Of a DNA stretch of 64,000 nucleotides, positions 17,347-26,063 are shown in pieces (position 1 is the stretch's first letter; each line of letters starts with the position of its first letter). This stretch comes from Natrinema saccharevitans (GTDB lineage: Archaea; Halobacteriota; Halobacteria; Halobacteriales; Natrialbaceae): assembly GCF_001953745.1 (NCBI RefSeq), contig NZ_LWLN01000001.1:1798001-1862000 (forward strand), given 5' to 3'. Below the pieces are notes generated by a model that saw nothing but the letters and a program-made list of their open reading frames with translations, was not told where the DNA came from and made no database searches. A program made the translations under genes and the position numbers.

Positions 17347-18936
17347 TCAGTCGTCGTCGGAGACGCTTTTCGAGGCCGTTTGCTGGCGGCGCTCTCGCGG
17401 GTCGCGTATCGGCGTCTCGTTCTCGCGGACGTAGTCACGGGCGACGACGTAGCTGCCGTAGAGGACGAGCAACAGGAACAGCGAGAACGGCAGCGCCATC
17501 GTCACCGACAGCGACTCGATGGCGCTGAACTCCTCGAGTTCGAGCGACATCATGCCGAACAGCGCCAGCAGCGCGCCCCACCACGCGCGGTTGCGGGGAT
17601 TCGGGTTCTCGTCGCCAAGCGTGATCGCCGAGATCATGAACACCGCCGAGTCGAGCGAGGTGACGATGTAACCGGCGATGATGAAGACACAAATCACGGC
17701 GAGGACGGTCCCGTAGGGCGTGATCTCGAGGGCTTTCGCGACGGCCGCGGGATTGCCGGCCGCGGCCATGGCCTCGGCGATCGGGGCCTGATACCCCGGC
17801 CCGAGCGCCCAGCCGCCGATGAGGCCGTGCTGGATCCAGGTGAACAGCGTCGGGACCAGCACGAGGACGCCGAACAGCTCCCTGATCGTGCGGCCCTTCG
17901 AGACGCGGGCGACGAAGCTCCCGACGAAGATGCTCCAGGCGGCCCACCAGGCCCACCAGAAGCCGGTCCAGTTGGCCGCCCAGTTGCCCTCGGCCCCCGG
18001 CGCGGTGTACAGCGACAGGCGGAACAGGTTGCTGAGCCAGACGCCGGTCGCATCGAGGTGGAGCTCGAGCATGTACAGCGTCGGCCCGACCACCACGAGC
18101 AGGGCCATCGCGACGCCGATGAGGATCACCGTCGCCCGGGCCGCGTTGCGGATCCCCTTCCGGAGGCCGAGCCAGACGTCGCCGAGGAAGACCAGCCCGA
18201 TCAGCGCGAACACCGCGTAGGTGAGCGTCCGCGCCTCGAGGCCGAAGACGCCGCCGAGGATCGCGGACATCGTCTGTGCGCTGAACCCGAGCGTCGTCGC
18301 GATGCCGCCGATCGTGGCGATCAGCGCCGCCAGATCGACCAGCCAGTAGAGGCCCGGGATTCGGTCCTTGTCGACGACGCCGGCCAGCATCGAACTGATC
18401 TTGTACTCGCCGATGCCGTCCGTGTAGACCGCGATCCCGAAGGCGATCGCGACGGGGAGATACCACATCGCCAGCCCCGGGAACACCTCGTGGATGAACA
18501 TGAACGCGAGCGCCATCGACTCGGCGGACGCGTTCTGGACCGGCGCGGGAGCCGGCGGCGGATGCTGGACGATCGAGACCGGTTCCGCGACCCCCCAGAT
18601 GAGGACCGACGCGCCGAATCCGACGGTAAAGACCATCGACAGCCACGAGAAGCGATCGAACTCGGGCTCGGCGTCGGGGCCGCCGATTCGGATCCGGCCG
18701 TATCTCGAGGCCGTAAACGCCGTCGCGGCGACCAGCAGGACGAATCCCAGCAGGATGAACCACCAGCCGAAGTAGACGAGGATCCAGTTTTTCGCTCCGG
18801 TGAGCGCGCTACTCAACGCCGTCGGCCGCAAGAACCCGACCGTCCCGAGCGAGAGCATCACTCCCATCGTCACGAAGAACAGGGCCCGCTCTCCTCGCGA
18901 GGCGTCCTCGAGGCCGAGGAGCCGTCCGGCGTTCAT
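17347..18936 (-). CDS. BCCT-family transporter (betaine/choline/carnitine type)
   Basis: The 529-residue protein has 12 predicted spans and the family tryptophan signature WTGFWWAWWAAWSIFVGSF with ISKGR-like VARVSKGRTIREL after it. The segment GWGVAEP-like LIWGVAEPVS at residue 100-120 and the tyrosine/tryptophan-rich core match transporters that import compatible solutes such as glycine betaine, used by haloarchaea in osmotic adjustment. The substrate cannot be told from sequence alone. It is convergent with menE, without a visible terminator in the 9-base gap. Confidence 0.93.
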   Translation of the reverse strand: MNAGRLLGLEDASRGERALFFVTMGVMLSLGTVGFLRPTALSSALTGAKNWILVYFGWWFILLGFVLLVAATAFTASRYGRIRIGGPDAEPEFDRFSWLSMVFTVGFGASVLIWGVAEPVSIVQHPPPAPAPVQNASAESMALAFMFIHEVFPGLAMWYLPVAIAFGIAVYTDGIGEYKISSMLAGVVDKDRIPGLYWLVDLAALIATIGGIATTLGFSAQTMSAILGGVFGLEARTLTYAVFALIGLVFLGDVWLGLRKGIRNAARATVILIGVAMALLVVVGPTLYMLELHLDATGVWLSNLFRLSLYTAPGAEGNWAANWTGFWWAWWAAWSIFVGSFVARVSKGRTIRELFGVLVLVPTLFTWIQHGLIGGWALGPGYQAPIAEAMAAAGNPAAVAKALEITPYGTVLAVICVFIIAGYIVTSLDSAVFMISAITLGDENPNPRNRAWWGALLALFGMMSLELEEFSAIESLSVTMALPFSLFLLLVLYGSYVVARDYVRENETPIRDPRERRQQTASKSVSDDD

Positions 18937-19172
18937 CGTTTAGCCCCGCTGTGCCCGTTGCCGTTCCGATCGGCGATCGACTGCGTATCGTCGCTACTCA
19001 CGGTCGTGTGAGCCAGCATCAGATGTGTCTGGGATCCCACCGCCGATCGTTCAAGAACCCTTTGTATCGAACGCCGCTACAGTATTGGTACCGCACTGCA
19101 CGACTACCTGGCGGAGAGCGATGGATTGCCGCCTGACCCGGAGTTAAGCCGCTCGCGGCCCTACGCGGACCC

Positions 19173-19976
19173 GTGTGTACGCTCGCGCTCGCTTGGCAGG
19201 TCTTCGAGGAGGCACCGGTCGCCGTCGCCGCGAACCGCGACGAGGCGATCGGCCGGGCGTCGGAGCCGCCCGGCGTCTACCGCGAGGAGCCGCTGATCGT
19301 CGCACCGCGTGACGCCGAGGCCGGTGGGACGTGGATCGGCTACAACGAACACGGCGTCTTCGTCGGCATCACGAACAAGTGGGCTACCGCGGACCTCGCC
19401 GGCGAACGATCCCGGGGACTGCTCGTCGCGGACGTCCTCGAGGCGCGCTCGGCCGCCGAGGCCCGCTCGATCGTGGCGGACGCGACCGAGGCCGACGAGT
19501 ACAGCGGGTTCTATCTGGTCGTCGCCGACGCCGACGAGGCGGTTTGCTACCAGTGGGACGGCGATCTCGCCCTGACCGAGTTCGAACCCGGCGTCCACGT
19601 CGTCGTCAACGTCGCGGTCGACGACGACGTCGACGTTCCCGCGGACCGAGCGGCGGTCGGGCGAGCGCAGGCCGACAACGCTCGCGCGGTCCGGGAGGTG
19701 CTCGCGCCCGACCCGGACGAGACCGTCGGCGACTGGCTCGAGCGCGGGGGCGCGGTGCTGGGAGACCACGACTACGGCGTCTGCATTCACCGGGACGGGT
19801 TCGGGACCCGTTCGTCGTCGCTGCTCGCGCTCGGCCCCGAGACGATGCGATACGAGTTCGCGCCGGGCCCGCCCTGTCGGACGAGTTACGAGGCGGTGCC
19901 CCTTCCCGAACGCGCGTCGGGAGCCATCGACGCCGACGGAGCCGACCCGGCGATCGACGGCGAAGGGCACATTTAA
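19173..19976 (+). CDS. NRDE-family protein (TANGO2-like)
   Basis: The 267-residue protein begins MCTLALAWQVFEEAPVAVAANRDEA, with the diagnostic NRDE motif near residue 22 and a cysteine at position 2, the place of the nucleophile in Ntn-hydrolase-like enzymes. GGTWIGYNEHGVFVGITNKW is the second family block. Eukaryotic TANGO2 has been linked to haem or lipid handling; the archaeal role is unknown. The start is a GTG directly followed by the Cys codon, which fixes it well. Confidence 0.88.
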   Translation: MCTLALAWQVFEEAPVAVAANRDEAIGRASEPPGVYREEPLIVAPRDAEAGGTWIGYNEHGVFVGITNKWATADLAGERSRGLLVADVLEARSAAEARSIVADATEADEYSGFYLVVADADEAVCYQWDGDLALTEFEPGVHVVVNVAVDDDVDVPADRAAVGRAQADNARAVREVLAPDPDETVGDWLERGGAVLGDHDYGVCIHRDGFGTRSSSLLALGPETMRYEFAPGPPCRTSYEAVPLPERASGAIDADGADPAIDGEGHI

Positions 19977-19995
19977 GCGGCTCGCACTATCTGGT

Positions 19996-20052
19996 ATGGG
20001 TATGGACGCACTCCTGCCTGTAGCGACGCACACGGCGAGGTGGTGGCCGTGA
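19996..20052 (+). CDS. Possible 18-residue leader peptide before the HTH gene
   Basis: An ATG at 19996 opens an 18-codon frame (MGMDALLPVATHTARWWP) whose TGA overlaps the GTG start of the HTH regulator as GTGA. A TATA-like ATTTAAG at 19971-19977 would place the transcript start at about 19996-20002, so this frame would be the first thing translated on a leaderless message and could couple translation of the regulator. No protein evidence; the frame could also be chance. Confidence 0.3.
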   Translation: MGMDALLPVATHTARWWP

Positions 20053-20399
20053 GCGTGTCCGCGGCCGAAGCCGAGCTCACAGAGGACGAGCGCGCGGGCC
20101 TCGAACTCGTCCGCGAGTCCGGCGGCATCCACCAGAGCGACTTCTGGAAGGAACTGGACGTCTCCTCGCGCAAGGGCAGTCGAATCGTCGAGTCGCTCGT
20201 CGAGAAGGACCTGGTCGACCGGGAGGAGACCGTCTACGATGGACACAACACCTACTACATCTCGCCGACCGCCCGCGACCTGGATTTCACCCTGCTGATG
20301 GCCGGCGACATGCTCTCGCCCTTTATCGGCGAGGAGGAGGTCGACCCCAACAGCGACGCCTTCTCCCAGTGGATCATGAACCTCGCCTACGAGGAGTAG
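20049..20399 (+). CDS. Winged helix-turn-helix regulator (MarR-like fold)
   Basis: The 116-residue protein has one winged HTH (ERAGLELVRESGGIHQSDF, then RKGSRIVESLVEKDLVDREE) and a wing containing DGHNTYYISP. A conserved C-terminal segment ends PNSDAFSQWIMNLAYEE. Haloarchaea keep this small regulator widely; its targets are unknown. Start choice is between GTG at 20040 and GTG at 20049; the second is preferred because it overlaps the stop of the possible leader peptide. Confidence 0.8.
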   Translation: MSVSAAEAELTEDERAGLELVRESGGIHQSDFWKELDVSSRKGSRIVESLVEKDLVDREETVYDGHNTYYISPTARDLDFTLLMAGDMLSPFIGEEEVDPNSDAFSQWIMNLAYEE

Positions 20400-20470
20400 T
20401 CGGAACCGCCGCTTTTCCCCTGCAGCCACCGTTGTTCGACAGTCGCTCGAGCGCGGACGCTCGGTCGGGT

Positions 20471-20554
20471 TATAGTCGCTCTTGAAAGTCAATGCCCACC
20501 CGATCGCAGGACAGTATTGCGATCGGTGTGTGAATCGTTTCAAGAGCTACTATA
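20471..20554 (+). repeat. 84-base miniature inverted-repeat element, copy A
   Basis: The element runs from TATAGTCGCTCTTGAAA to TTTCAAGAGCTACTATA; the ends are a 17-base inverted repeat with one mismatch. Inside is a second perfect inverted repeat, CCGATCGCA (20500-20508) and TGCGATCGG (20518-20526). A second copy of the same length at 26217-26300 differs at eight positions. The element is clearly lower in GC than its surroundings. It carries no gene, so it would need a transposase from elsewhere. Its right end overlaps the last codons and stop of the FNT gene. I see no clear target duplication. Confidence 0.85.
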
Positions 20555-21355
20555 GTCGTCGCCGTCCGAGCGGTTTCTTCCGTCAGCGCCCCGCGCCTGC
20601 GCGACGTGAGCGAACGTGACCAGCCCGATCCCGCCGACGACGTTGCCGGCGGCCGAGACGACGATCGTCTCCCCGAGCGCGCCGGAACCGATCGCCGCGT
20701 CGAAGAGGAACCCGAAGAAGACGTGGATCGCGGTGACGACCACGTGGTCGAAGGGGCCAAGCGCCAACAGGAAGCCGACGAGATAGGCCAGCGCGAGCCG
20801 GCTTCCGATGCTGTCGGCCGCCGCCAGGAGAAACGACAGGAGACTCACGAGCGCCCCGCCGACGATCGCGCTCGCGAAGATCCCCCTCGCCGGTCGGCTG
20901 ACGATCCCCTCGGCGGTGCCGGACAGCGCGTGTGCCGACTCCGGCGGCAGCACCCCGTCGACGGCGAAGACGACCGCGAAGAGGAACCCACCGAGGAGGT
21001 TGAAGACGAGCGTGACCGCCCACAGGCGACCCAGCGGGAGCAACAGCCACGACCCGTCTCGAGCGGTCGCCGCCGCGACCGGATCGAAGAAGTTCTCGTT
21101 GAACAGTTCCGTGCGGCCGACGACCAGAAACACCATGCCGATACCGAAGGTGAGCGCGCCCGCTACGTGTGCGGCCTCGCCGAACTGCGGTTCGACGAGC
21201 CCGTCGACGACCCCGAGCGCGACGATGCCGAAGACGATCGTAAACCCCGCGATGAAGCTGGTCGCGGCGAGTTCGAGCAGCGACTGCTCGAGTCGCCGCT
21301 GTCCCTCGGTAACCGCCCGGTCGAATATCTCGGCGGGATCCGGTGCGACGGACAC
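20540..21355 (-). CDS. Formate/nitrite-transporter (FNT) family channel
   Basis: The 271-residue protein has six hydrophobic segments and a cytosolic N-terminus (MSVAPDPAEIFDRAVTEG). GRTELFNENFFDPVAA matches the first re-entrant loop, and SAAGNVVGGIGLVTF the last span, of the YfdC-like branch. FNT channels pass small anions such as formate, nitrite or hydrosulfide; the solute here is unknown. The last six codons (DYSSS and stop) are made by the right end of the 84-base repeat, so the original C-terminus was replaced or trimmed. A TATA-like TTATATAT lies about 27 bases before the ATG, suggesting a leaderless transcript. Confidence 0.88.
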   Translation of the reverse strand: MSVAPDPAEIFDRAVTEGQRRLEQSLLELAATSFIAGFTIVFGIVALGVVDGLVEPQFGEAAHVAGALTFGIGMVFLVVGRTELFNENFFDPVAAATARDGSWLLLPLGRLWAVTLVFNLLGGFLFAVVFAVDGVLPPESAHALSGTAEGIVSRPARGIFASAIVGGALVSLLSFLLAAADSIGSRLALAYLVGFLLALGPFDHVVVTAIHVFFGFLFDAAIGSGALGETIVVSAAGNVVGGIGLVTFAHVAQARGADGRNRSDGDDYSSS

Positions 21356-21446
21356 GGGCTAGTTACGGCTCGTTGATATATAAGGGCGCGACATGAACAC
21401 GCCGGACTGACGACACGGCGGGGAACGGTCGGCAGGGAACCCCCGA

Positions 21447-21860
21447 TCAGTCGTGGGGGTCGAACCGCTCGATGAGAACGAAGGGGTCGCGTTCGCGGTT
21501 GTAGTAGGGGACGTCGCCGTCCAACGCCTCGATGAGCCGCCGGTGAACCTCGCGGGCCGCTCGTCCCTCGTCGGGTTCTAAGTGGTGCTGGCCCCGCATG
21601 TCGGTCCAGAACCCGCCGTCGAGCCACAGCAGCGTTTCGTCGTTGGACTGGTAGACGACCTCGCCCTGTTCGGTCAACCCGTCGATGGCGAACTGCCGGC
21701 CGGACAGCTGTGCGCGCGCGAGGACGGCGATGAGCTGCCGGCGGGAAACCGGTGCGTGCAACGCGACGTTGTCGATCGTCTCCCCGAAATAACTCTCGAC
21801 GAGGTCACACGCCCGCGAGAACTCGTCGAATTCGACCTGCTGATCCTGTGCGATTTTCAT
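21447..21860 (-). CDS. Conserved haloarchaeal protein of unknown function
   Basis: The 137-residue soluble protein has an acidic composition. It starts MKIAQDQQVEFDEFSRACDL and has an alternating helix and strand pattern, with HAPVSRRQLIAVLARAQLSG in the middle and YYNRERDPFVLIERFDPHD at the end. I see no known motif, cofactor site or membrane span. It lies downstream of gatA on the same strand, but a stem-loop at 21954-21989 separates them. It probably has its own promoter in the A/T-rich stretch 21895-21945. Confidence 0.55.
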   Translation of the reverse strand: MKIAQDQQVEFDEFSRACDLVESYFGETIDNVALHAPVSRRQLIAVLARAQLSGRQFAIDGLTEQGEVVYQSNDETLLWLDGGFWTDMRGQHHLEPDEGRAAREVHRRLIEALDGDVPYYNRERDPFVLIERFDPHD

Positions 21861-21953
21861 GAGTCTCCTCGAGTGAACCGTTCGGTACGCCTAGGATTGA
21901 CACACGTACACAAAAATCTATCCGTCGTTCATACGGATTCCTGTCAGTCATTG

Positions 21954-21989
21954 CCGGCGCAACCGCGGCCCGGGCAGCGGTTGCGCCGG
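21954..21989 (-). terminator. Strong stem-loop after gatA, likely terminator
   Basis: CCGGCGCAACCGC pairs perfectly with GCGGTTGCGCCGG (13 bp stem, 10-base loop) starting 22 bases past the gatA stop. On the minus strand it is followed about 35-40 bases later by a run of T (GATTTTTGTG), with a weaker stem ATCCGT/ACGGAT between. It probably ends gatC-gatA transcripts or protects their 3' end. Confidence 0.5.
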
Positions 21990-22011
21990 GACGTCGGGAC
22001 AGCAGTCCGTA

Positions 22012-23337
22012 TCAGGCGAGCGCGCTCGCGGCCCGGATCAGCCGCCGTTCGCCGAAAGCGGGGCCGATCAGCTGGAGGCCGACGGGGAGCCCGTCGGTCT
22101 CGCCGGCCGGCACCGAGATCGCGGGCAGGTCCGCGAGGTTCACCGGCACGGTGTTCGCGTCGGCGAGATACAACTGCAGCGGATCGTCGAGGCTCTCGCC
22201 GAGTTCGAACGGCGGCACCGGCATCGTCGGGCTGGCGAGGACGTCCGCCTCCGCGAGGGCCTCGTCGAAGTCCTGTTTGACCCACGCGCGGGCGTCCTGA
22301 GCCTTCTTGTAGTACTTGTCGTGATACCCCGCGGAAAGCGCGTAGGTACCCAGCAGGATTCGCCGTTTGACCTCGTCGCCGAAGCCCTCCTCGCGCGCTT
22401 TCGCGAAGGTTTCGTTCCAGTTGCCGTCGTAACCGCCCGACTGACCGTAGCGGACGCCGTCGAACCGCGCGAGGTTCGAGGAGGCCTCCGACATCGCGAT
22501 CACGTAGTAGGCCTCGACCGCGTGTTCGACCGAAGGAAGCGAGACCTGGTGGTACTCCGCACCGCGGTCCTCCAAGTCGGCGATGGCGTCCCAGAACGTC
22601 TCGACGACGCCCTCGTCGGCTCCCTCGAGCAGTTCCGTCGGAACGCCGATCGAGAGCCCGTCGACGTCACCGGTCGCGGCGTCGGCGTAGTTTTCCTCGG
22701 CCTCGAGCGGCGTTTCGCGCGTCTCACGGGCGTCGCCCGTTCGACCGTCCGAGGCGCGTGGCGCCTGGCGTGTCGTCGCGTCCCGGTCGTCGCTGCCTGC
22801 GATCACGTCGAGCAGTTCGGCGGCGTCCGCGACGGTCTCGCCGAAGGGACCAATCTGCTCGAGACTGTTGCCGTAGGCGACCAGTCCGTACCGCGAGACC
22901 AGTCCGTAGGTGGGCTTGATCCCGACGACGCCGCAGAAGGCCGCGGGACAGCGGACCGAGCCGCCGGTGTCGGAGCCGAGCGCGAGGTCGGCCTCGCCGG
23001 CAGCGACGGCGGCCGCGGAACCCCCCGAGGAGCCGCCGGGGACGTGGCCGGGCGCGGCGGGGTTGTCCGTCGCGCCGAAGTGCGAGGTCTCGGTGGTCGT
23101 CCCCATACCGAACTCGTCCATGTTGGCCTTGCCGACGATGGTCGCGCCGGCCTCTTTCAGCCGCTCGACGACCGTCGCGTCGTAGGGCGGTACGTAGTCC
23201 TCGAGCATCTTCGAGCCGCAGGTCGTCCGGACGCCCGCCGTCGAGATGTTGTCCTTGACCGCGACCGTCCGACCGGCGAGCGGGCCGTCGTCGGCTCCCT
23301 CGATTCGCTCCGCGGTGATGAAAATGTCGTCGGACAT
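22012..23337 (-). CDS. gatA: Glu-tRNA(Gln)/Asp-tRNA(Asn) amidotransferase subunit GatA
   Basis: GatA is the amidase subunit that releases ammonia from glutamine so that GatB can amidate misacylated tRNA. The 441-residue protein has the Ser-cisSer-Lys triad: lysine in TVAVKDNISTAG, and the two serines in GGSSGGSAAAVAAGE and SDTGGSVRCPA. The ATG at 23337 fits 2 bases after gatC. A serine-, arginine- and threonine-rich stretch (QAPRASDGRTGDARETRE, about residue 190) looks longer than usual and its DNA contains two small hairpins (22726-22740, 22752-22766). GatB is not in the window. Confidence 0.95.
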   Translation of the reverse strand: MSDDIFITAERIEGADDGPLAGRTVAVKDNISTAGVRTTCGSKMLEDYVPPYDATVVERLKEAGATIVGKANMDEFGMGTTTETSHFGATDNPAAPGHVPGGSSGGSAAAVAAGEADLALGSDTGGSVRCPAAFCGVVGIKPTYGLVSRYGLVAYGNSLEQIGPFGETVADAAELLDVIAGSDDRDATTRQAPRASDGRTGDARETRETPLEAEENYADAATGDVDGLSIGVPTELLEGADEGVVETFWDAIADLEDRGAEYHQVSLPSVEHAVEAYYVIAMSEASSNLARFDGVRYGQSGGYDGNWNETFAKAREEGFGDEVKRRILLGTYALSAGYHDKYYKKAQDARAWVKQDFDEALAEADVLASPTMPVPPFELGESLDDPLQLYLADANTVPVNLADLPAISVPAGETDGLPVGLQLIGPAFGERRLIRAASALA

Positions 23338-23339
23338 GG

Positions 23340-23618
23340 TTACGAGACGTTCGGCCCCTTGAAGTAGCCGTCCTCGGTTTCCGGCGCGTTCCGGAGCGCG
23401 TCCTCGCTGTCGAGCGAAGTGCGTTCCTCGTCGGGCCGCATCACGTTCGCGAGTTCGGCGTCCCGATCGACTGCCGGCACCTCGTCTAGGGTCTCGAAGT
23501 ACTCGAGGATGTCCGCGAACTGCCCGGTGAACCGGTCGACCTCCTCGTCGTCGAGGTCGACGCGGGCCAGCTCCGCGACGTGGCGGACCTCCTCGGGACT
23601 GACGGCGTCGTCGCTCAT
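23340..23618 (-). CDS. gatC: Amidotransferase subunit GatC
   Basis: GatC is the small subunit that stabilises the GatA-GatB complex. The 92-residue protein shows the family start VSPEEVRHVAELARVDLDDE, the segment DILEYFETLDEVP and the closing RNAPETEDGYFKGPNVS, which is the usual GatC end that passes over GatA. It is the first gene of the gatC-gatA pair, spaced by 2 bases. The start ATG at 23618 is about 130 bases from the divergent tfb gene start region. Confidence 0.95.
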   Translation of the reverse strand: MSDDAVSPEEVRHVAELARVDLDDEEVDRFTGQFADILEYFETLDEVPAVDRDAELANVMRPDEERTSLDSEDALRNAPETEDGYFKGPNVS

Positions 23619-23791
23619 ACGTGGTCAGACCGGCCTCCGGAGAGTAAGGGTTTCGATACCGCGGGGCCGTCGAACCGTCCGCCGACCGCCGCCCGCCGCG
23701 GACTCGGCGGCGATCCAAGCATTTAAGTGACAGGATTCCGTTATATGGGGTGCGAGAACGTTTTCCAGCCACCGGTACCCGTCCGCTGACA

Positions 23792-24769
23792 ATGACAGAT
23801 ACGCCCATCCGTACCCGAAGCGACGAGCCCTGCCAGACCGAGCCCGAGGCATCGACCGAGATCGCCGACGAGCGTACCGAGTGTCCCGAGTGTGGCGGCC
23901 GTCTCGTCTCGGACGACGAACGCGCCGAGACGGTCTGTACGGACTGTGGCCTCGTCGTCGAGGAAGACGAGATCGACCGCGGCCCCGAGTGGCGGGCCTT
24001 CGACGCCGCCGAAAAGGACGAGAAGTCCCGCGTCGGCGCGCCGACGACCAACATGATGCACGACCAGGGGCTCTCGACCAACATCGGCTGGCAGGACAAA
24101 GACGCCTACGGCCGCTCGCTCTCGAACCGCCAGCGCGAGAAGATGCAGCGCCTACGAACCTGGAACGAGCGCTTTCGAACCCGCAACTCCAAGGAGCGCA
24201 ACCTCAAGCAGGCGCTGGGCGAGATCGATCGGATGGCCTCCGCGCTCGGTCTGCCCGACACCGTCCGCGAAACGTCGAGCGTGATCTACCGGCGCGCCCT
24301 CGAGGAGGATCTGCTGCCGGGCCGCTCGATCGAGGGCGTCGCGACCGCGTCGTTGTACGCCGCCGCCCGACAGGCCGGCACGCCCCGCAGTCTCGACGAA
24401 ATCGCCGCCGTCTCCCGCGTCGCCAAAGCCGAGATCGCCCGCACCTACCGGTACGTCGTCCGAGAACTCGGCCTCGAGGTCCAGCCGGCCGATCCCGAGA
24501 GCTACGTCCCCCGGTTCGCCAGCGACCTCGATCTCTCCGACGAGACCGAACACCGCGCCCGCGACCTCCTGTCGACGGCCAAGGAACGCGGCGTCCACAG
24601 CGGCAAGTCCCCGGTCGGCCTCGCCGCGGCCGCCGTCTACGCCGCCGCACTCCTGACCAACGAGAAGGTCACCCAGAACGACGTCAGCGACGTCGCCAGC
24701 ATCTCCGAGGTCACTATCCGGAACCGCTACAAGGAACTGCTCGAGGCCGACGGCGGTACGCCGGCCTGA
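23792..24769 (+). CDS. Transcription initiation factor IIB (TFB)
   Basis: TFB bridges TBP-bound promoters and RNA polymerase. The 325-residue protein has the N-terminal zinc ribbon (C31, C34, C49, C52 in CPECGG and CTDCG), the B-finger/B-reader region (PEWRAFDAAEKDEKSRVG), and two cyclin folds (about residues 120-215 and 225-315), the last with the HTH EVTIRNRYKELLE. Haloarchaea carry several TFB paralogues for different gene sets; which one this is cannot be said. The ATG at 23792 is chosen because TFB proteins start shortly before the zinc ribbon. A TATA-like ATTTAAG lies near 23722. Confidence 0.95.
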   Translation: MTDTPIRTRSDEPCQTEPEASTEIADERTECPECGGRLVSDDERAETVCTDCGLVVEEDEIDRGPEWRAFDAAEKDEKSRVGAPTTNMMHDQGLSTNIGWQDKDAYGRSLSNRQREKMQRLRTWNERFRTRNSKERNLKQALGEIDRMASALGLPDTVRETSSVIYRRALEEDLLPGRSIEGVATASLYAAARQAGTPRSLDEIAAVSRVAKAEIARTYRYVVRELGLEVQPADPESYVPRFASDLDLSDETEHRARDLLSTAKERGVHSGKSPVGLAAAAVYAAALLTNEKVTQNDVSDVASISEVTIRNRYKELLEADGGTPA

Positions 24770-24895
24770 GCGGCGTCGCAGCCGGCGGTCAATCCGTGAT
24801 TGTCGCGTTCCAACACTATCTTACTCGCCGAACAGTCACGAGAATGATATTTTAATGGGTTGATACTCAAAGGCGGTCGTCGCGACCGTGGCGGT

Positions 24896-25021
24896 ATGCA
24901 CTGTGACAACTGCGATTCCGACACGGTCGCGTACACGCTGACGACCTACGTCGAACCGGACGGACGGGAGTCGGTCGAACTCCACTTCTGCTCGACCGAC
25001 TGTCTCCACGTCTGGACCTGA
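24896..25021 (+). CDS. 41-residue zinc-finger protein (DUF7576-like)
   Basis: A short gene encodes MHCDNCDSDTVAYTLTTYV and a C-terminus HFCSTDCLHVWT. Two cysteine pairs (CxxC at 3/6 and CxxxC at 32/36) should bind one zinc. Tiny zinc proteins of this kind are frequent in haloarchaea; their roles are largely unknown, probably protein or nucleic-acid contacts. TTTTAATG about 46 bases upstream may be the TATA element. The gene is independent of tfb. Confidence 0.65.
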   Translation: MHCDNCDSDTVAYTLTTYVEPDGRESVELHFCSTDCLHVWT

Positions 25022-25154
25022 CGCGCTCTACTGCCGGGCGAACCGACGGTCGGCGTCACGCGCACAAAGCCGTCTGCGTCGATACCGGTCCGAACGGAGG
25101 ACTCGAGCGCGATCGACCCGAACCGATATATCCGCTCTCGGTGGAAGCGAAGAC

Positions 25155-26063
25155 ATGAAACCACACGGGAGCGCTTCGAACGCGGCGCTCGAGGCGGCCG
25201 TTCCGTCGGTCGAACTGCGCTCGAGTCGCCGACCGGTCAACGGGGTCGACCTGCACGTCGTCGCCGCCGGCGAGGAGTCGGCGCCGCTGGTGGTCTTGCT
25301 CCACGGGTTCCCCGAGTTCTGGTACGGCTGGCGGCGGGTGATCGGGCCGCTCGTCGAGGCCGGCTATCGGGTCGTCGTCCCGGATCAGCGCGGCTACAAC
25401 CGAAGCGAGAAACCCGCCGGCGTCGGCTCCTACCGGCTCGCCGAACTGACGCGGGACGTGGTCGAACTGATCGGGACCGAGGACCGCGAACGGGCGGCCG
25501 TCGTCGGCCACGACTGGGGCGGCATGGTCGCATGGTCGGTCGCGGCCCGCCACCCCGAGGTCGTCGACCGACTGACTATCGCGAACGCCCCGCATCCGAC
25601 CGCCTACCGCCGCCAGCTCCTGTCGAACCCGGCGCAGTTGCGCCGGAGCTGGTACGCCCTCTCGTTTCAGTTGCCGTGGCTTCCCGAACGCGTCGCCCGG
25701 TACGACGACTACCGCGCCCTCGAGCGAGCCCTTCGCGGGACGGCCACACCGGACGCGTTCCGCGACGACGAACTGGCTCGCTACCGCCGCGCCTGGGACC
25801 GAGAGGGAGCGCTGACGTCGATGCTGAACTGGTATCGAGCGGCCGCTCGGTATCCGCCCCGGATGCCGACCGACTCGATCGAGCCGCCGACGCTCGTCGT
25901 CTGGGGCGAGGACGACGTCGCGCTCGTCCCCTCGCTGGCGGTCGACAGCGCGATGCTGTGTGCCGACGGTCGGCTCGAATTGCTCCCGGAGACGAGCCAC
26001 TGGGTTCCCCACGAAGCGCCGGCGCGACTCACCGACGAAATCCTCGGACAGCTGGCTGATTGA
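25155..26063 (+). CDS. Alpha/beta hydrolase, epoxide-hydrolase-like
   Basis: The 302-residue protein matches soluble epoxide hydrolases and haloalkane-dehalogenase relatives. It has the oxyanion motif LLHGFPEFWYGWRRV, the nucleophile elbow GHDWGGMVAW with aspartate as nucleophile, a cap region rich in tyrosine and tryptophan (RRSWYALSFQLPWLPE), the acid residue in VVWGEDDVALVP and the histidine in ETSHWVPHEAP. The complete triad suggests an active enzyme; substrate unknown. It is monocistronic, followed by the second copy of the 84-base element. Confidence 0.9.
   Translation: MKPHGSASNAALEAAVPSVELRSSRRPVNGVDLHVVAAGEESAPLVVLLHGFPEFWYGWRRVIGPLVEAGYRVVVPDQRGYNRSEKPAGVGSYRLAELTRDVVELIGTEDRERAAVVGHDWGGMVAWSVAARHPEVVDRLTIANAPHPTAYRRQLLSNPAQLRRSWYALSFQLPWLPERVARYDDYRALERALRGTATPDAFRDDELARYRRAWDREGALTSMLNWYRAAARYPPRMPTDSIEPPTLVVWGEDDVALVPSLAVDSAMLCADGRLELLPETSHWVPHEAPARLTDEILGQLAD

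Noticed and set aside
20455-20545. Small similar peptides (MKRFTHRSQYCPAIGWALTF and MKLFTHRSQRCPAIGCALTF) encoded by the two 84-base copies
   Set aside because: The frames are similar only because the repeat DNA is similar; they run out of the element into unrelated sequence, so they are unlikely to be genes.
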